A stretch of 17,974 nt of DNA, taken from assembly GCA_034927775.1 (NCBI GenBank), contig JAYFPL010000062.1, positions 1 to 17,974 of the forward strand, in the 5' to 3' direction. The notes below the pieces were generated by a model. That model ran no database searches, was not told the origin of the DNA, and saw only the letters and a list, made by a program, of their open reading frames with translations. The position numbers were made by a program, and so were the translations under genes. The stretch comes from IOR16 sp034927775. GTDB taxonomy: Bacteria; Bacillota; Clostridia; Peptostreptococcales; Anaerovoracaceae. This document shows, one piece after another, positions 1 through 7,329 of this stretch (positions are counted from its first letter, which is position 1; each line of letters opens with the position of its first letter).

Positions 1-1
1 G

Positions 2-301
2 GAGGCGTTGGAACTATCTAAAGTTATTTGTAAACTTTGTGATGCTTTAAAGACTGCATTAATGGAATTTTCTAATTTCCGAAAATCAAAAAATCTTCAT
101 TCTTTAATTATAGAAATTAATCGTCTTGAAGAAGATGGCGATCGTATTTATATGGAAGCCATGCGAAATCTTTATGTTTCCTCAAAGGATACGATAGAAA
201 TCATTCGTTGGACGAAGACGTTTGATTGCTTAGAGAAATGCTGTGACGTTTGTGAAAATGTTGCAGATGTCATTGAAAGTGTCATTATGAAAAATTCCTA
301 G
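2..301 (+). CDS. PhoU-like DUF47 family protein, C-terminal part (5' end outside window)
   Basis: The open frame runs in from the left edge, so only the last 99 residues are visible. A TTG at position 8 sits only 2 nt after a GGAGG and is not a credible start; the frame reads through it. The residues EINRLEEDGDRIYMEA followed by a WTKTFDCLEKCCDVCENVAD stretch match the C-terminal helices of DUF47 (PhoU-like) proteins, which are normally about 205 aa. Their acidic helix pattern (E..RLE..gD and E.C.DvcEnvaD) is thought to bind metal. Such proteins usually accompany a Pit-type phosphate transporter and are believed to modulate it, so a pit gene is expected just upstream. Two adjacent cysteines (CC) in the last helix are slightly unusual. 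The stop lies 21 nt before rph. Family assignment is firm; the phosphate role is inferred. Confidence 0.85.
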   Translation, partial: EALELSKVICKLCDALKTALMEFSNFRKSKNLHSLIIEINRLEEDGDRIYMEAMRNLYVSSKDTIEIIRWTKTFDCLEKCCDVCENVADVIESVIMKNS

Positions 302-322
302 ATATAGAAAGGACTATTTAAT

Positions 323-1057
323 ATGGAACAATTGAGAGATCACGGGCGTACAGTCAACGAACTGCGACCTGTAAAAATAAACAATCATTACCTGATGCAT
401 CCAGCAGGATCGGTATTGATTGAAATGGGAAATACAAAGGTTATTTGTACTGCTACGGTGGAAGAAAAGACTGCAAAGCATTTGAAAGGAACCGGACAAG
501 GCTGGGTAAGTGCAGAGTACAGTATGCTTCCGGGCTCTACGCAAACTCGTAAGCAAAGAGATTCTTCAAAAGGAAAAATAGATGGGAGAAGTCAGGAGAT
601 TCAGCGTTTGATTGGGCGTTCACTTCGCTCTGTAGTTGATATGGAGAAGCTGGGAGAACGCACGATTTGGCTGGATTGTGATGTCATTCAGGCAGATGGC
701 GGAACAAGAACGGCGTCCATTACCGGTGCGTTTATTGCAATGGTAGAGGCGATGAAGACGTTAAAGGCGCAAGGTCTTTTAGAAGAAATACCGGTAAGAA
801 GTATGGTGTCTGCAGTTAGCGTTGGTATTATTGATGGAGAAGTTATGCTTGATCTTTGCTACAGCGAAGATTCCAGAGCCCAGGTAGATATGAACATTGT
901 TATGACGGATCAAGGTGAATTCATTGAAGTGCAGGGAACCGGAGAAGACGCACCATTTACGGCAGTACAGTTACAGGAACTCATAGCTGCAGCAACAAAG
1001 GGGTGCAGTGATCTGCATCAAGTACAAAAGGAAGTTTTGGGGGAAATAAACCTTTAA
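323..1057 (+). CDS. rph: Ribonuclease PH
   Basis: A 244-residue protein of the usual length for RNase PH, the phosphorolytic 3'-5' exonuclease that trims tRNA 3' ends and releases nucleoside diphosphates. The family signature is essentially complete: the N-terminal DHGRTVNELRPVKI segment, KGTGQGWVSAEYSMLP at about residues 55-70, GRSQEIQRLIGRSLR at 88-102, DCDVIQADGGTRTASITGAF at 118-137 (phosphate-binding GTRT), and DLCYSEDSRAQVDMN at 177-191 with the metal-binding aspartates (Asp177 and Asp183 by analogy with the Bacillus enzyme). It should form the standard hexameric ring. An AGAAAGGA sequence at 306-313 precedes the ATG by 9 nt. The gene is 24 nt upstream of the rdgB homologue; this rph-rdgB pairing is common in Firmicutes and suggests an operon for RNA and nucleotide quality control. 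Confidence 0.97.
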   Translation: MEQLRDHGRTVNELRPVKINNHYLMHPAGSVLIEMGNTKVICTATVEEKTAKHLKGTGQGWVSAEYSMLPGSTQTRKQRDSSKGKIDGRSQEIQRLIGRSLRSVVDMEKLGERTIWLDCDVIQADGGTRTASITGAFIAMVEAMKTLKAQGLLEEIPVRSMVSAVSVGIIDGEVMLDLCYSEDSRAQVDMNIVMTDQGEFIEVQGTGEDAPFTAVQLQELIAAATKGCSDLHQVQKEVLGEINL

Positions 1058-1081
1058 AGAGATGCAAAGGAGGAGAATATA

Positions 1082-1672
1082 TTGAGGATTGTAGCCGCAA
1101 CACAAAACAAGCATAAAATTGAAGAAATGAGCGCCATTACAAAGGAATTCGGAATGAATATGGTATCCCGTTTGGATGCTGGCATACCGGACTTTGAGAT
1201 TGAAGAAGACGGGAAAACCTTTGAAGAGAATTCAGAAAAAAAAGCTAGAGAAATTATGAAGGTTTGCGGTGATATCACCATTGCAGATGATTCAGGTCTG
1301 ATGGTTGATGCTTTAGACGGAGCTCCTGGTGTGTATTCCGCTCGATTTTCCGGGGAAGACAGTAATGATGAAAAAAATAATGAAAAGCTTTTAATGTTAT
1401 TAAAAGATGTGCCGGAAGAGAAACGAACCGCGAAGTTTGTATCTGTTATCACTATGGTTTATCCGAATGGCAGAAAAATTGTAGCACGAGGGGAATGCAA
1501 AGGGCATATTTTATATAAGGGAAGAGGGAATAATGGTTTTGGATACGATCCTCTCTTTGTACCGGATGGATTTGATCGGACGTTTGCAGAACTTTCCGCA
1601 GAAGAAAAAAATAAAATCAGTCATCGTTCGATTGCACTTCGGAATTTGAGGGAGAAGTTGAAAGAAAAATAA
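1082..1672 (+). CDS. rdgB: XTP/dITP diphosphatase (RdgB/Ham1 family)
   Basis: A 196-residue nucleoside triphosphate pyrophosphatase that hydrolyses XTP, ITP and dITP to monophosphates and so keeps deaminated purines out of nucleic acids. Visible family motifs are the N-terminal ATQNKHKIEE loop, DGKTFEENSEKKA at 43-55, ADDSGLMVDAL at 68-78 with the catalytic Asp69/Asp70, GAPGVYSARFSGE at 80-92, FGYDPLFVPDG at 153-163 and the nucleobase-binding SHR at 180-182. Translation starts at a TTG codon: AAAGGAGG at 1066-1073 is 8 nt upstream and no ATG in frame lies closer. Length and motif order are normal. It sits between rph and the YihY-type gene with gaps of 24 and 15 nt, so the three are probably cotranscribed. 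Confidence 0.95.
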   Translation: MRIVAATQNKHKIEEMSAITKEFGMNMVSRLDAGIPDFEIEEDGKTFEENSEKKAREIMKVCGDITIADDSGLMVDALDGAPGVYSARFSGEDSNDEKNNEKLLMLLKDVPEEKRTAKFVSVITMVYPNGRKIVARGECKGHILYKGRGNNGFGYDPLFVPDGFDRTFAELSAEEKNKISHRSIALRNLREKLKEK

Positions 1673-1687
1673 TAAAAAGGGGATGCT

Positions 1688-2512
1688 ATGACAAAAAAAA
1701 GATTGCTGGATATGATTTTACGCATCATTAAGAGGATGCGTGACCCATATTACCAGGGACTGTCTGCAGAGCTTGCATTTTATTTCATCATGTCCATGGT
1801 GCCGATCGCCATTTTATTGGGTGAACTTTTGAATGTATTTTCTTTATCTTTGGGTGTCATTCGAGAACTGGTTATGGAGTACGTCAATGTAGAAATGGCA
1901 GGGGAAGTATTAAAATACCTTAATCAAACCACACCAGGTAGTTTTAGTATTATTTTTGTTGCATTTGCTCTTTGGGCAGCTTCAAAAGCACAGTTTTCCA
2001 TGGTATTAATTTCAAACTATGCTTATACCGGAAAAACTTTGCAATATGGCTATGTAAAGGAGCGATTGCGTGCCATCAAAAATATTATTTTAACGATGTT
2101 TATGCTCGTATTCAGTTTAGTTATTTTGGTTTATGGAGAAGGTATTTTAATTATTGTTAACCTTTATGTTGAGAAATTTTTACATTTACCGTTTAATGTC
2201 AGTGATGTTTGGTATATTCTAAGATGGCCTTTGGCGATTGCAGTTTATTTCTTGACCGTAAGTTATAATTATTACTCATTGCCTGCAGAGCGGATGCCAT
2301 ATAAGCGTTTTTTACCGGGAAGCATTGTTGCCTCTTCGGGTATGTTGATTGCAACCTACGTGTATTCTTACTATACAAGGGTTTTTGCCAATTTTGATTT
2401 GTTGTACGGTAGTTTGGCGTCGATTGTAGCCTTGCTTTTCTGGTTTTATATTTTGGGGAGTGTATTGGTACTTGGTGTATTGGTTAACGTCGTATGGGAC
2501 GAAACGGCATAA
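1688..2512 (+). CDS. YihY/BrkB-family (UPF0761) integral membrane protein
   Basis: A 274-residue polytopic protein with about six hydrophobic helices, at roughly residues 28-48, 85-105, 131-157, 178-196, 210-230 and 243-268. The N-terminal pattern (RDPYYQGLSAELAFYFIMSMVP) and the later AERMPYKRFLPGSIVAS and FDLLYGSLASIVALLFWFY segments are the hallmarks of the YihY/BrkB family. This family was once annotated as ribonuclease BN in error and is still of uncertain function; transporter-like and envelope roles have been proposed. The ATG follows AAAAGGGG with normal spacing, 15 nt after the rdgB homologue, so it is likely translated from the same message. No terminator is visible before the next gene. 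Family call is confident; no biochemical role can be assigned from sequence. Confidence 0.88.
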   Translation: MTKKRLLDMILRIIKRMRDPYYQGLSAELAFYFIMSMVPIAILLGELLNVFSLSLGVIRELVMEYVNVEMAGEVLKYLNQTTPGSFSIIFVAFALWAASKAQFSMVLISNYAYTGKTLQYGYVKERLRAIKNIILTMFMLVFSLVILVYGEGILIIVNLYVEKFLHLPFNVSDVWYILRWPLAIAVYFLTVSYNYYSLPAERMPYKRFLPGSIVASSGMLIATYVYSYYTRVFANFDLLYGSLASIVALLFWFYILGSVLVLGVLVNVVWDETA

Positions 2513-2589
2513 TAAGAGAGCGTATAACTAAATAATAAGATTTTTTAAAAGGTATTTCAGGATTATAGCAGTAAAAAGGGGAGTAAAAA

Positions 2590-4416
2590 ATGAGGAAGAG
2601 TAAAAGAATTTTTGCAAGTATTTTGGTGCTTAGTTTAATGGTTGGATTGTTTTTTGTACCAAGCAATGTAAGAGAAAGTGATGCAGCAAGTTATTCTGAA
2701 AATTTTCGTGGTGTTTGGGTAGCGAGTGTATTTAGTTTGCATTATCCTTCAAAGGTGACAACAGATGATGCATCTTTAAAAAAAGATGCCATAGCAATCT
2801 TGGATCATGCAAAAGAGATGGGATTTAATGCAGTTGTTTTACAAGTAAGATCGAGTAACGATGCATTATATCCGTCAAAGTTATATCCGTGGTCTAAATA
2901 TTTGACAGGAAAAGAAGGACTTGCTCCTGATCATGGCTTTGATCCGCTTCAATTCTTTATTGAGGAAGCACATAAAAGAGGATTACAGCTTCATGCCTGG
3001 ATTAATCCTTATCGAATTACCGCAAAGCCAGATGATAATGCAGCCTTAACCTCACAAAATCCGGCAGTACAGTATCCAGAGTGGACGGTGACGCATTCTG
3101 ATGGAAAGATGTATTGGAATCCGGGAGAGCCGGGAGTCAGAGAGTACATACTTAAGGGTGTTAAAGAAATTCTAGATAATTATGATGTAGACGGCATTCA
3201 GATTGATGATTATTTTTATCCGGGAAGCAATTTTGCTGACAGTGATACCTTTGCACAATATGGGAACGGTTTTTCTTCGATCCAAGATTGGAGAAGAGAT
3301 AACATAGATCAACTGGTTAAAGGGATTTATGATATAGTACATATGAAAGACTCTAATTTAGTCTTTGGAGTCAGCCCTATGGGAATCTGGGCAAATAAAA
3401 GCACGGATGCAAGAGGAAGCGATACCAGAGGCGCAGAATCTTATAATAAGAATTATGCCGATTCAAGGGGATGGGTAAAGAAAGGATATGTAGACTATAT
3501 TATTCCACAGATTTACTGGAATATTGGTTTCAATCTTGCTGATTATGAAAAGCTGTTAAATTGGTGGAGTGATGTGGTAGATGGAACAGATGTTGATCTT
3601 TACATCGGACAAGCCGCTTATCGAGTAGGGAACAGCGATACGAGCAGTCCATGGTATGGCGTAAGTGAAATTGAAAGACAAGTAAACTTAAATCGAACAA
3701 AAAGTCAAGTCAAGGGATATTGCATGTATGCGTATTCCAGCTTTAAAGCAAATAAGGATTTAGCCGATTTAATGAAACGTCTAAATGAGACACCATTGGC
3801 AGGGGACAATACAATAAATGAGCCATCAAGAGGAGGCGAGGAAACGAGAACTCCGGTTACACCAAATGATTCCGTTTCTACGTTTGTTGACCTGGAAGGG
3901 CATTGGTCAAAGCCGTATATGGAGCTGATGGCGCAAAAGGGCATTATTAAGGGTGATTTGTATAATCGTGCAATGCCGGATTATCAAATTAAACGTGCTG
4001 ATTTTGTGCTTATGCTGCTTCGTATGCTTGAAGTGGAGAATATTGAAGGTGCTCAGGGATTTGCGGATGTTGCTCCTGACGCTTATTATGCAAAACAACT
4101 AGCGACCGCAAGACAGATTGGTTTAGTTAATGGAGTGAGTGAAGATTTATTTGCACCGGAAAGCTTAATTAGCAGACAGGATATGTTTACAATGGCATAT
4201 CGTGCACTGGAACGTAAGAATCAAATTGACGGAAATGCAGACGTTTCTGTTTTGGATACTTTTCCGGATAAAGATCAGGTATATCCATACGCATCTTCTG
4301 CTATGAGTTATTTTATTTCAAAAAAAGCAGTAAACGGAATGGATGGAATGCTTGCACCAACTTTAACGGCAAGCCGTGCACAAGCTGCAACATTCCTGGC
4401 AAATTTAACGCAATAA
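2590..4416 (+). CDS. Secreted glycosyl-hydrolase-like (DUF187/GHL10) protein with three SLH repeats
   Basis: A 608-residue exported protein. Residues 1-32 form a signal peptide (basic MRKSKR start, hydrophobic core, likely cleavage after SDA-A). Residues about 38-390 are a GHL10/DUF187 TIM-barrel domain: the opening ENFRGVWVASVFSLHYPS, the HAWINPYR strand, the WNPGEPGVREY segment and DVDGIQIDDYFYP, whose acidic residues are the likely catalytic or ligand site. A Thr/Pro-rich linker (about 405-430) leads to three S-layer homology repeats starting near 433, 490 and 555 (VDLEGHWSKPYM, GFADVAPDAYYAK, DTFPDKDQVYPYA), each ending in an R-x-[DQ]-x-x-x[FM] type helix. SLH repeats normally bind pyruvylated wall polymer, so the enzyme should be anchored on the cell surface, acting on wall or environmental glycans; the substrate is unknown. 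The gene begins 77 nt after the YihY gene and ends just before a strong terminator. Confidence 0.92.
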   Translation: MRKSKRIFASILVLSLMVGLFFVPSNVRESDAASYSENFRGVWVASVFSLHYPSKVTTDDASLKKDAIAILDHAKEMGFNAVVLQVRSSNDALYPSKLYPWSKYLTGKEGLAPDHGFDPLQFFIEEAHKRGLQLHAWINPYRITAKPDDNAALTSQNPAVQYPEWTVTHSDGKMYWNPGEPGVREYILKGVKEILDNYDVDGIQIDDYFYPGSNFADSDTFAQYGNGFSSIQDWRRDNIDQLVKGIYDIVHMKDSNLVFGVSPMGIWANKSTDARGSDTRGAESYNKNYADSRGWVKKGYVDYIIPQIYWNIGFNLADYEKLLNWWSDVVDGTDVDLYIGQAAYRVGNSDTSSPWYGVSEIERQVNLNRTKSQVKGYCMYAYSSFKANKDLADLMKRLNETPLAGDNTINEPSRGGEETRTPVTPNDSVSTFVDLEGHWSKPYMELMAQKGIIKGDLYNRAMPDYQIKRADFVLMLLRMLEVENIEGAQGFADVAPDAYYAKQLATARQIGLVNGVSEDLFAPESLISRQDMFTMAYRALERKNQIDGNADVSVLDTFPDKDQVYPYASSAMSYFISKKAVNGMDGMLAPTLTASRAQAATFLANLTQ

Positions 4417-4432
4417 ATACTATAAGTTACTA

Positions 4433-4470
4433 AAAAGACAGCACTGTTTATTCAAACAGTGCTGTCTTTT
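4433..4470. terminator. Bidirectional rho-independent terminator between convergent genes
   Basis: A perfect 17-bp hairpin: arms 4433-4449 and 4454-4470 with a four-base ATTC loop. The arms begin with AAAA and end with TTTT, so an oligo-U run follows the stem in either direction. It lies between the SLH protein gene (ending 4416) and serA (ending 4501 on the opposite strand) and can serve both. Confidence 0.93.
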
Positions 4471-4500
4471 GATTTTATTATTTATTTCATTTTAGTTGTA

Positions 4501-5664
4501 TTATTTTCCGGGAATGACACGAACAGAGACAATACCATCTACAGCAAGTGCTTTTTTCAATTCCACTTCATCGACTTCGGAATCGACATCAATGAGTGTG
4601 CAGGCATAATCGCCTTTGCTGCGATTACTCAAGTCGCTGATATTAATATTGCTGTCTGCTAAAATACCGGTGATTTTACCCAACATTGCCGGAATGTTTC
4701 GATTCAATACTAAAATTCTTGCTTTGGATTCACATACGCCAAGGTTGCAGGCTGGATAATTTACAGAGTTTGTAATATTACCATTTTCTAAGAAATCCAT
4801 CATTTGATCCACTGCCATTTGTGCACAGTTTTCTTCCGCTTCCTGAGTAGATGCACCAAGATGAGGAAGACAAATCACACCGCTGCGATAAAGAACCTTT
4901 TCATTCGGGAAGTCAGTAACGTATTTTTTAACCTTTCCTGATTCAATCGCAGCAAGAAGATCATCTTCATTTACTAAGGTATTTCTTGCAAAGTTTAAGA
5001 AGCAAACTCCATTTTTCATTTGTTTGAAACGAGCTTCATCAATCATTCCTTTTGTTGCTTCCATAGCAGGAACGTGAATCGTGAGGTAATCACACTTTGG
5101 AAGTAAAGCATCCAAACTGGTTACTACCGGAATGGTATTGGAAAGAGCGTGTGCAGAGTGCAAGGAAATGTAAGGGTCATAGCCGATTACTTTCATGCCG
5201 AGCATTTCACAAGCATTTGCAACCATAACACCGATCGCACCTAATCCGATTACACCTAAGGTTTTTCCTTGAATTTCTCTTCCTGCAAACTGAGATTTGT
5301 TCTTTTCTACTGCTTTGCCAATGTCACCGCTCAGTGTTTTTGTCCAAGAAACGGCATCCGGAATATTACGGGCAGCTAAAAGTAAACCGGTAAGAACCAA
5401 TTCCTTTACTGCATTTGCATTTGCACCCGGTGTATTGAATACAACGATTCCTTTTTCTGAGCAGTGCTCAATTGGAATGTTATTCACGCCGGCGCCTGCT
5501 CTTGCAATAGCGAGCAGGTTATCCGAAAATTGCATAGAATGCATATCCTGGCTGCGAACTAAGATGCCATTTGCTTTTGCTACTGCATCTGTTATTGTAT
5601 ATTGGTCTGTAAAATGAGAGGTTCCTTTCCTCGATATTTTATTTAATGTAGCAATTTGAAACAT
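4501..5664 (-). CDS. serA: D-3-phosphoglycerate dehydrogenase, short type with ACT domain
   Basis: Catalyses NAD-dependent oxidation of 3-phosphoglycerate to 3-phosphohydroxypyruvate, the first step of serine synthesis. The protein is 387 aa, the usual size of the short SerA class. The substrate domain contains RAGAGVNNIP at 55-64; the Rossmann nucleotide site is GVIGLGAIG at 137-145; the catalytic Arg lies in NFARNTLVNEDDL and the catalytic His in LPHLGASTQEAEEN. Residues about 315-387 form an ACT domain (ARILVLNRNIPAMLGKITGI), the usual site of serine feedback or effector binding. The start is the ATG at 5664, because AAGGAGAA lies 8 nt upstream; the frame stays open 37 codons further but that extension is Lys/Tyr/Phe-rich and unlike SerA. 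It follows serC by 91 nt and is presumably transcribed with it. Motif NFARN replaces the more common NxaRG. Confidence 0.96.
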   Translation of the reverse strand: MFQIATLNKISRKGTSHFTDQYTITDAVAKANGILVRSQDMHSMQFSDNLLAIARAGAGVNNIPIEHCSEKGIVVFNTPGANANAVKELVLTGLLLAARNIPDAVSWTKTLSGDIGKAVEKNKSQFAGREIQGKTLGVIGLGAIGVMVANACEMLGMKVIGYDPYISLHSAHALSNTIPVVTSLDALLPKCDYLTIHVPAMEATKGMIDEARFKQMKNGVCFLNFARNTLVNEDDLLAAIESGKVKKYVTDFPNEKVLYRSGVICLPHLGASTQEAEENCAQMAVDQMMDFLENGNITNSVNYPACNLGVCESKARILVLNRNIPAMLGKITGILADSNINISDLSNRSKGDYACTLIDVDSEVDEVELKKALAVDGIVSVRVIPGK

Positions 5665-5755
5665 TTTTCGATTCTCCTTATAAAAAATCAAATAAGATTT
5701 ATATTGAATTGTAAAAGTAAAATTTTTAAAGTAAAAGCATTTGATTAAAAAGGAT

Positions 5756-6847
5756 TTATAAATTTTCCTCTTCAAATTTCTTCATGAAAGCAATCAGCTT
5801 ATCAACACCTTCCATAGGCATTGCGTTATAAATGCTTGCACGCATACCGCCGATGCTTCTGTGGCCGCCTAGATTTACAAGGCCCTGTGCTTTTGCTTCC
5901 GCAACAAATTTCTTATCTAAATCATCATTGCCGGTAATAAAGACAACATTCATAAGAGAACGGTCTTCCTTTGCAACCGGAGCGGTATATAACTTACTGT
6001 TATCAATGTAGTCGTAAAGCTTCGAAGCTTTCTCAATGTTTCGTTTTTCCATTTCCTTTACGCCGCCTTGTGCTTTAATCCATTGGAAGGTTAAACCTGC
6101 AACGTAAATGCCGTAAGTTGGTGGCGTATTATACATGGAACCGTTGTCTGCAGCTATTTTGTAGTCAAGCATTGTTGGAATACTTTTATCTGCATGACCT
6201 AGTAAGTCTTCACGAATAATTACTATGACGACTCCGGCTGGACCTATGTTTTTCTGAGCACCTGCCCAAATAATACCAAATTTAGAAACGTCAATTTCCT
6301 GAGATAATATATTAGAAGAAAAGTCACCAACCAACGGAATGTCCCCGGTATCCGGAAATTCTACATAGCGACTTCCGTAAATTGTATTGTTTCCAGTTAA
6401 GTAAACATAGTCGGCATCTTTACGAAATGCTTCTTTTGAAAGCTTTGGAATATAAGTAAAGGTTTTATCCTCAGAAGAAGCTACGATTTTAATATCTCCG
6501 AATTTTTCTGCTTCCTTTGCTGCTTTTTTTGCCCATGATCCAGTTACGATATAATCGGCTTTCTTCGAACTACGAAGAAGGTTCAATGGAACCATGGAAA
6601 ATTGCAAGCTACCGCCGCCTTGAAGGAACAGAACCTTATAATTATCAGGAATATTCATGATATCTCTTAAATCCTGTTCTGCGGTATCAATAATCTTTTT
6701 AAAATCTGCCGAACGGTGACTCATTTCCATAACGGACATGCCGCACCCTTCATAATTTGTCATTTCTTTTGCGGCACGCTCCATTACCTCTAGAGGTAGC
6801 ATGGAGGGACCAGCTGAAAAATTAAAAACTCTTGCTGTGTTACTCAT
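5756..6847 (-). CDS. serC: Phosphoserine aminotransferase
   Basis: PLP-dependent enzyme that converts 3-phosphohydroxypyruvate and glutamate to 3-phosphoserine. The 363-residue protein shows RVFNFSAGPSMLPLEV at 6-21, SVMEMSHRSADFK at 38-50, FLQGGGSLQFSMVPLNL at 74-90, GDFSSNILSQ at 174-183 and the Schiff-base lysine Lys199 in WAGAQKNIGPAGV. The C-terminal GGHRSIGGMRASIYNAMP loop is also typical of SerC. I chose the ATG at 6847: the minus-strand AGGAGG at 6856-6861 is 10 nt upstream. An in-frame TTG at 6868 would put that ribosome binding site inside the coding sequence and is rejected. It is the first gene of a serC-serA operon driven by a promoter next to the A-rich intergenic region. No serB is visible here. 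Confidence 0.97.
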   Translation of the reverse strand: MSNTARVFNFSAGPSMLPLEVMERAAKEMTNYEGCGMSVMEMSHRSADFKKIIDTAEQDLRDIMNIPDNYKVLFLQGGGSLQFSMVPLNLLRSSKKADYIVTGSWAKKAAKEAEKFGDIKIVASSEDKTFTYIPKLSKEAFRKDADYVYLTGNNTIYGSRYVEFPDTGDIPLVGDFSSNILSQEIDVSKFGIIWAGAQKNIGPAGVVIVIIREDLLGHADKSIPTMLDYKIAADNGSMYNTPPTYGIYVAGLTFQWIKAQGGVKEMEKRNIEKASKLYDYIDNSKLYTAPVAKEDRSLMNVVFITGNDDLDKKFVAEAKAQGLVNLGGHRSIGGMRASIYNAMPMEGVDKLIAFMKKFEEENL

Positions 6848-6884
6848 GTGTTTTCGCCTCCTAGCCAAAAAATTTATATCCCCA

Positions 6885-6913
6885 ATTGTAGCACTTTATG
6901 TTACAATAGTAAA
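6885..6913 (-). promoter_or_regulatory. Predicted serC promoter with overlapping dyad
   Basis: Read on the minus strand, a TTTACT -35 (6908-6913) and a TACAAT -10 (6885-6890) are separated by exactly 17 bp, about 40 bp upstream of the serC start. A near-perfect dyad overlaps it: ATTGTAGCA (6885-6893) and TGTTACAAT (6899-6907), matching at 8 of 9 positions around a 5-bp centre. One half covers the -10 and the other lies next to the -35, a layout expected for a repressor site. The regulator is unknown. Confidence 0.6.
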
Positions 6914-7312
6914 GTAGATGTATGTACAAAAATAAAAAAAACAATACAAAAAAACAAAAAAAGTACAAAAAAATTCATCCGAAATTTCAAAAAAAATAAG
7001 AAAAAGCCGTTCAAAATGAATTAAAATTTTCAAAAAATGGAGTAAAAAACGATTTTTTGAAAGCGAAATGAACGGTAAAATTCAAAAAAACCGTGATGAG
7101 ACATCAAAAAAACTACATATTTTTTGAAAAAAACTGATTTGAATGCAAGTAAAATTGAACAAAAAACTGTTGTTTTTAGATCTAAATTTCAAAAAAATAT
7201 CTTAAAAAAGCAATTTTAAAGGTAAAAAATAACGAAAAAATGGATTGATTAAAAAGTATGACAAGTCGTGTAAACATTGAAAAATCAACATTTGTTTTAA
7301 AACTATCGTAGG
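6914..7312. other. Non-coding, extremely A-rich intergenic region with spaced A-tracts
   Basis: About 400 bp between serC and the aPGAM gene with no convincing gene. The plus strand is overwhelmingly adenine, with more than 20 runs of 4-8 A. Many run starts are about 10-12 bp or about 20-24 bp apart (for example 6956, 6967, 6989, 7001, 7013, 7023, 7032, 7044, 7084, 7106, 7127), the spacing expected for intrinsically bent DNA. The element TTTCAAAAAA recurs near 6986, 7028 and 7187, with reverse-oriented copies at 7052-7062 and 7117-7129. An 11-bp inverted repeat (7028-7038 and 7052-7062) is nested within a 7-bp one (7007-7013 and 7069-7075). What is seen is composition and repeats; bending and regulatory function are inferred. 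Confidence 0.7.
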
Positions 7313-7329
7313 TAAAGGAGTAAAAAAAA

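Noticed and set aside
5297..5617. 106-codon plus-strand frame inside serA
   Set aside because: Antisense shadow of serA; no start signal and no recognisable protein features.
5665..5775. Extended N-terminus of SerA (37 extra codons)
   Set aside because: A strong AAGGAGAA lies 8 nt before the internal ATG at 5664, and the extension does not resemble any SerA N-terminus.
6848..6868. TTG start for SerC seven codons upstream
   Set aside because: It would put the AGGAGG ribosome binding site inside the coding sequence; the ATG at 6847 is correctly spaced.
6914..7312. A-rich region read as a CRISPR array or minisatellite
   Set aside because: The repeated elements are short (about 10-14 nt), irregularly spaced and in both orientations, with no uniform spacers or cas genes.
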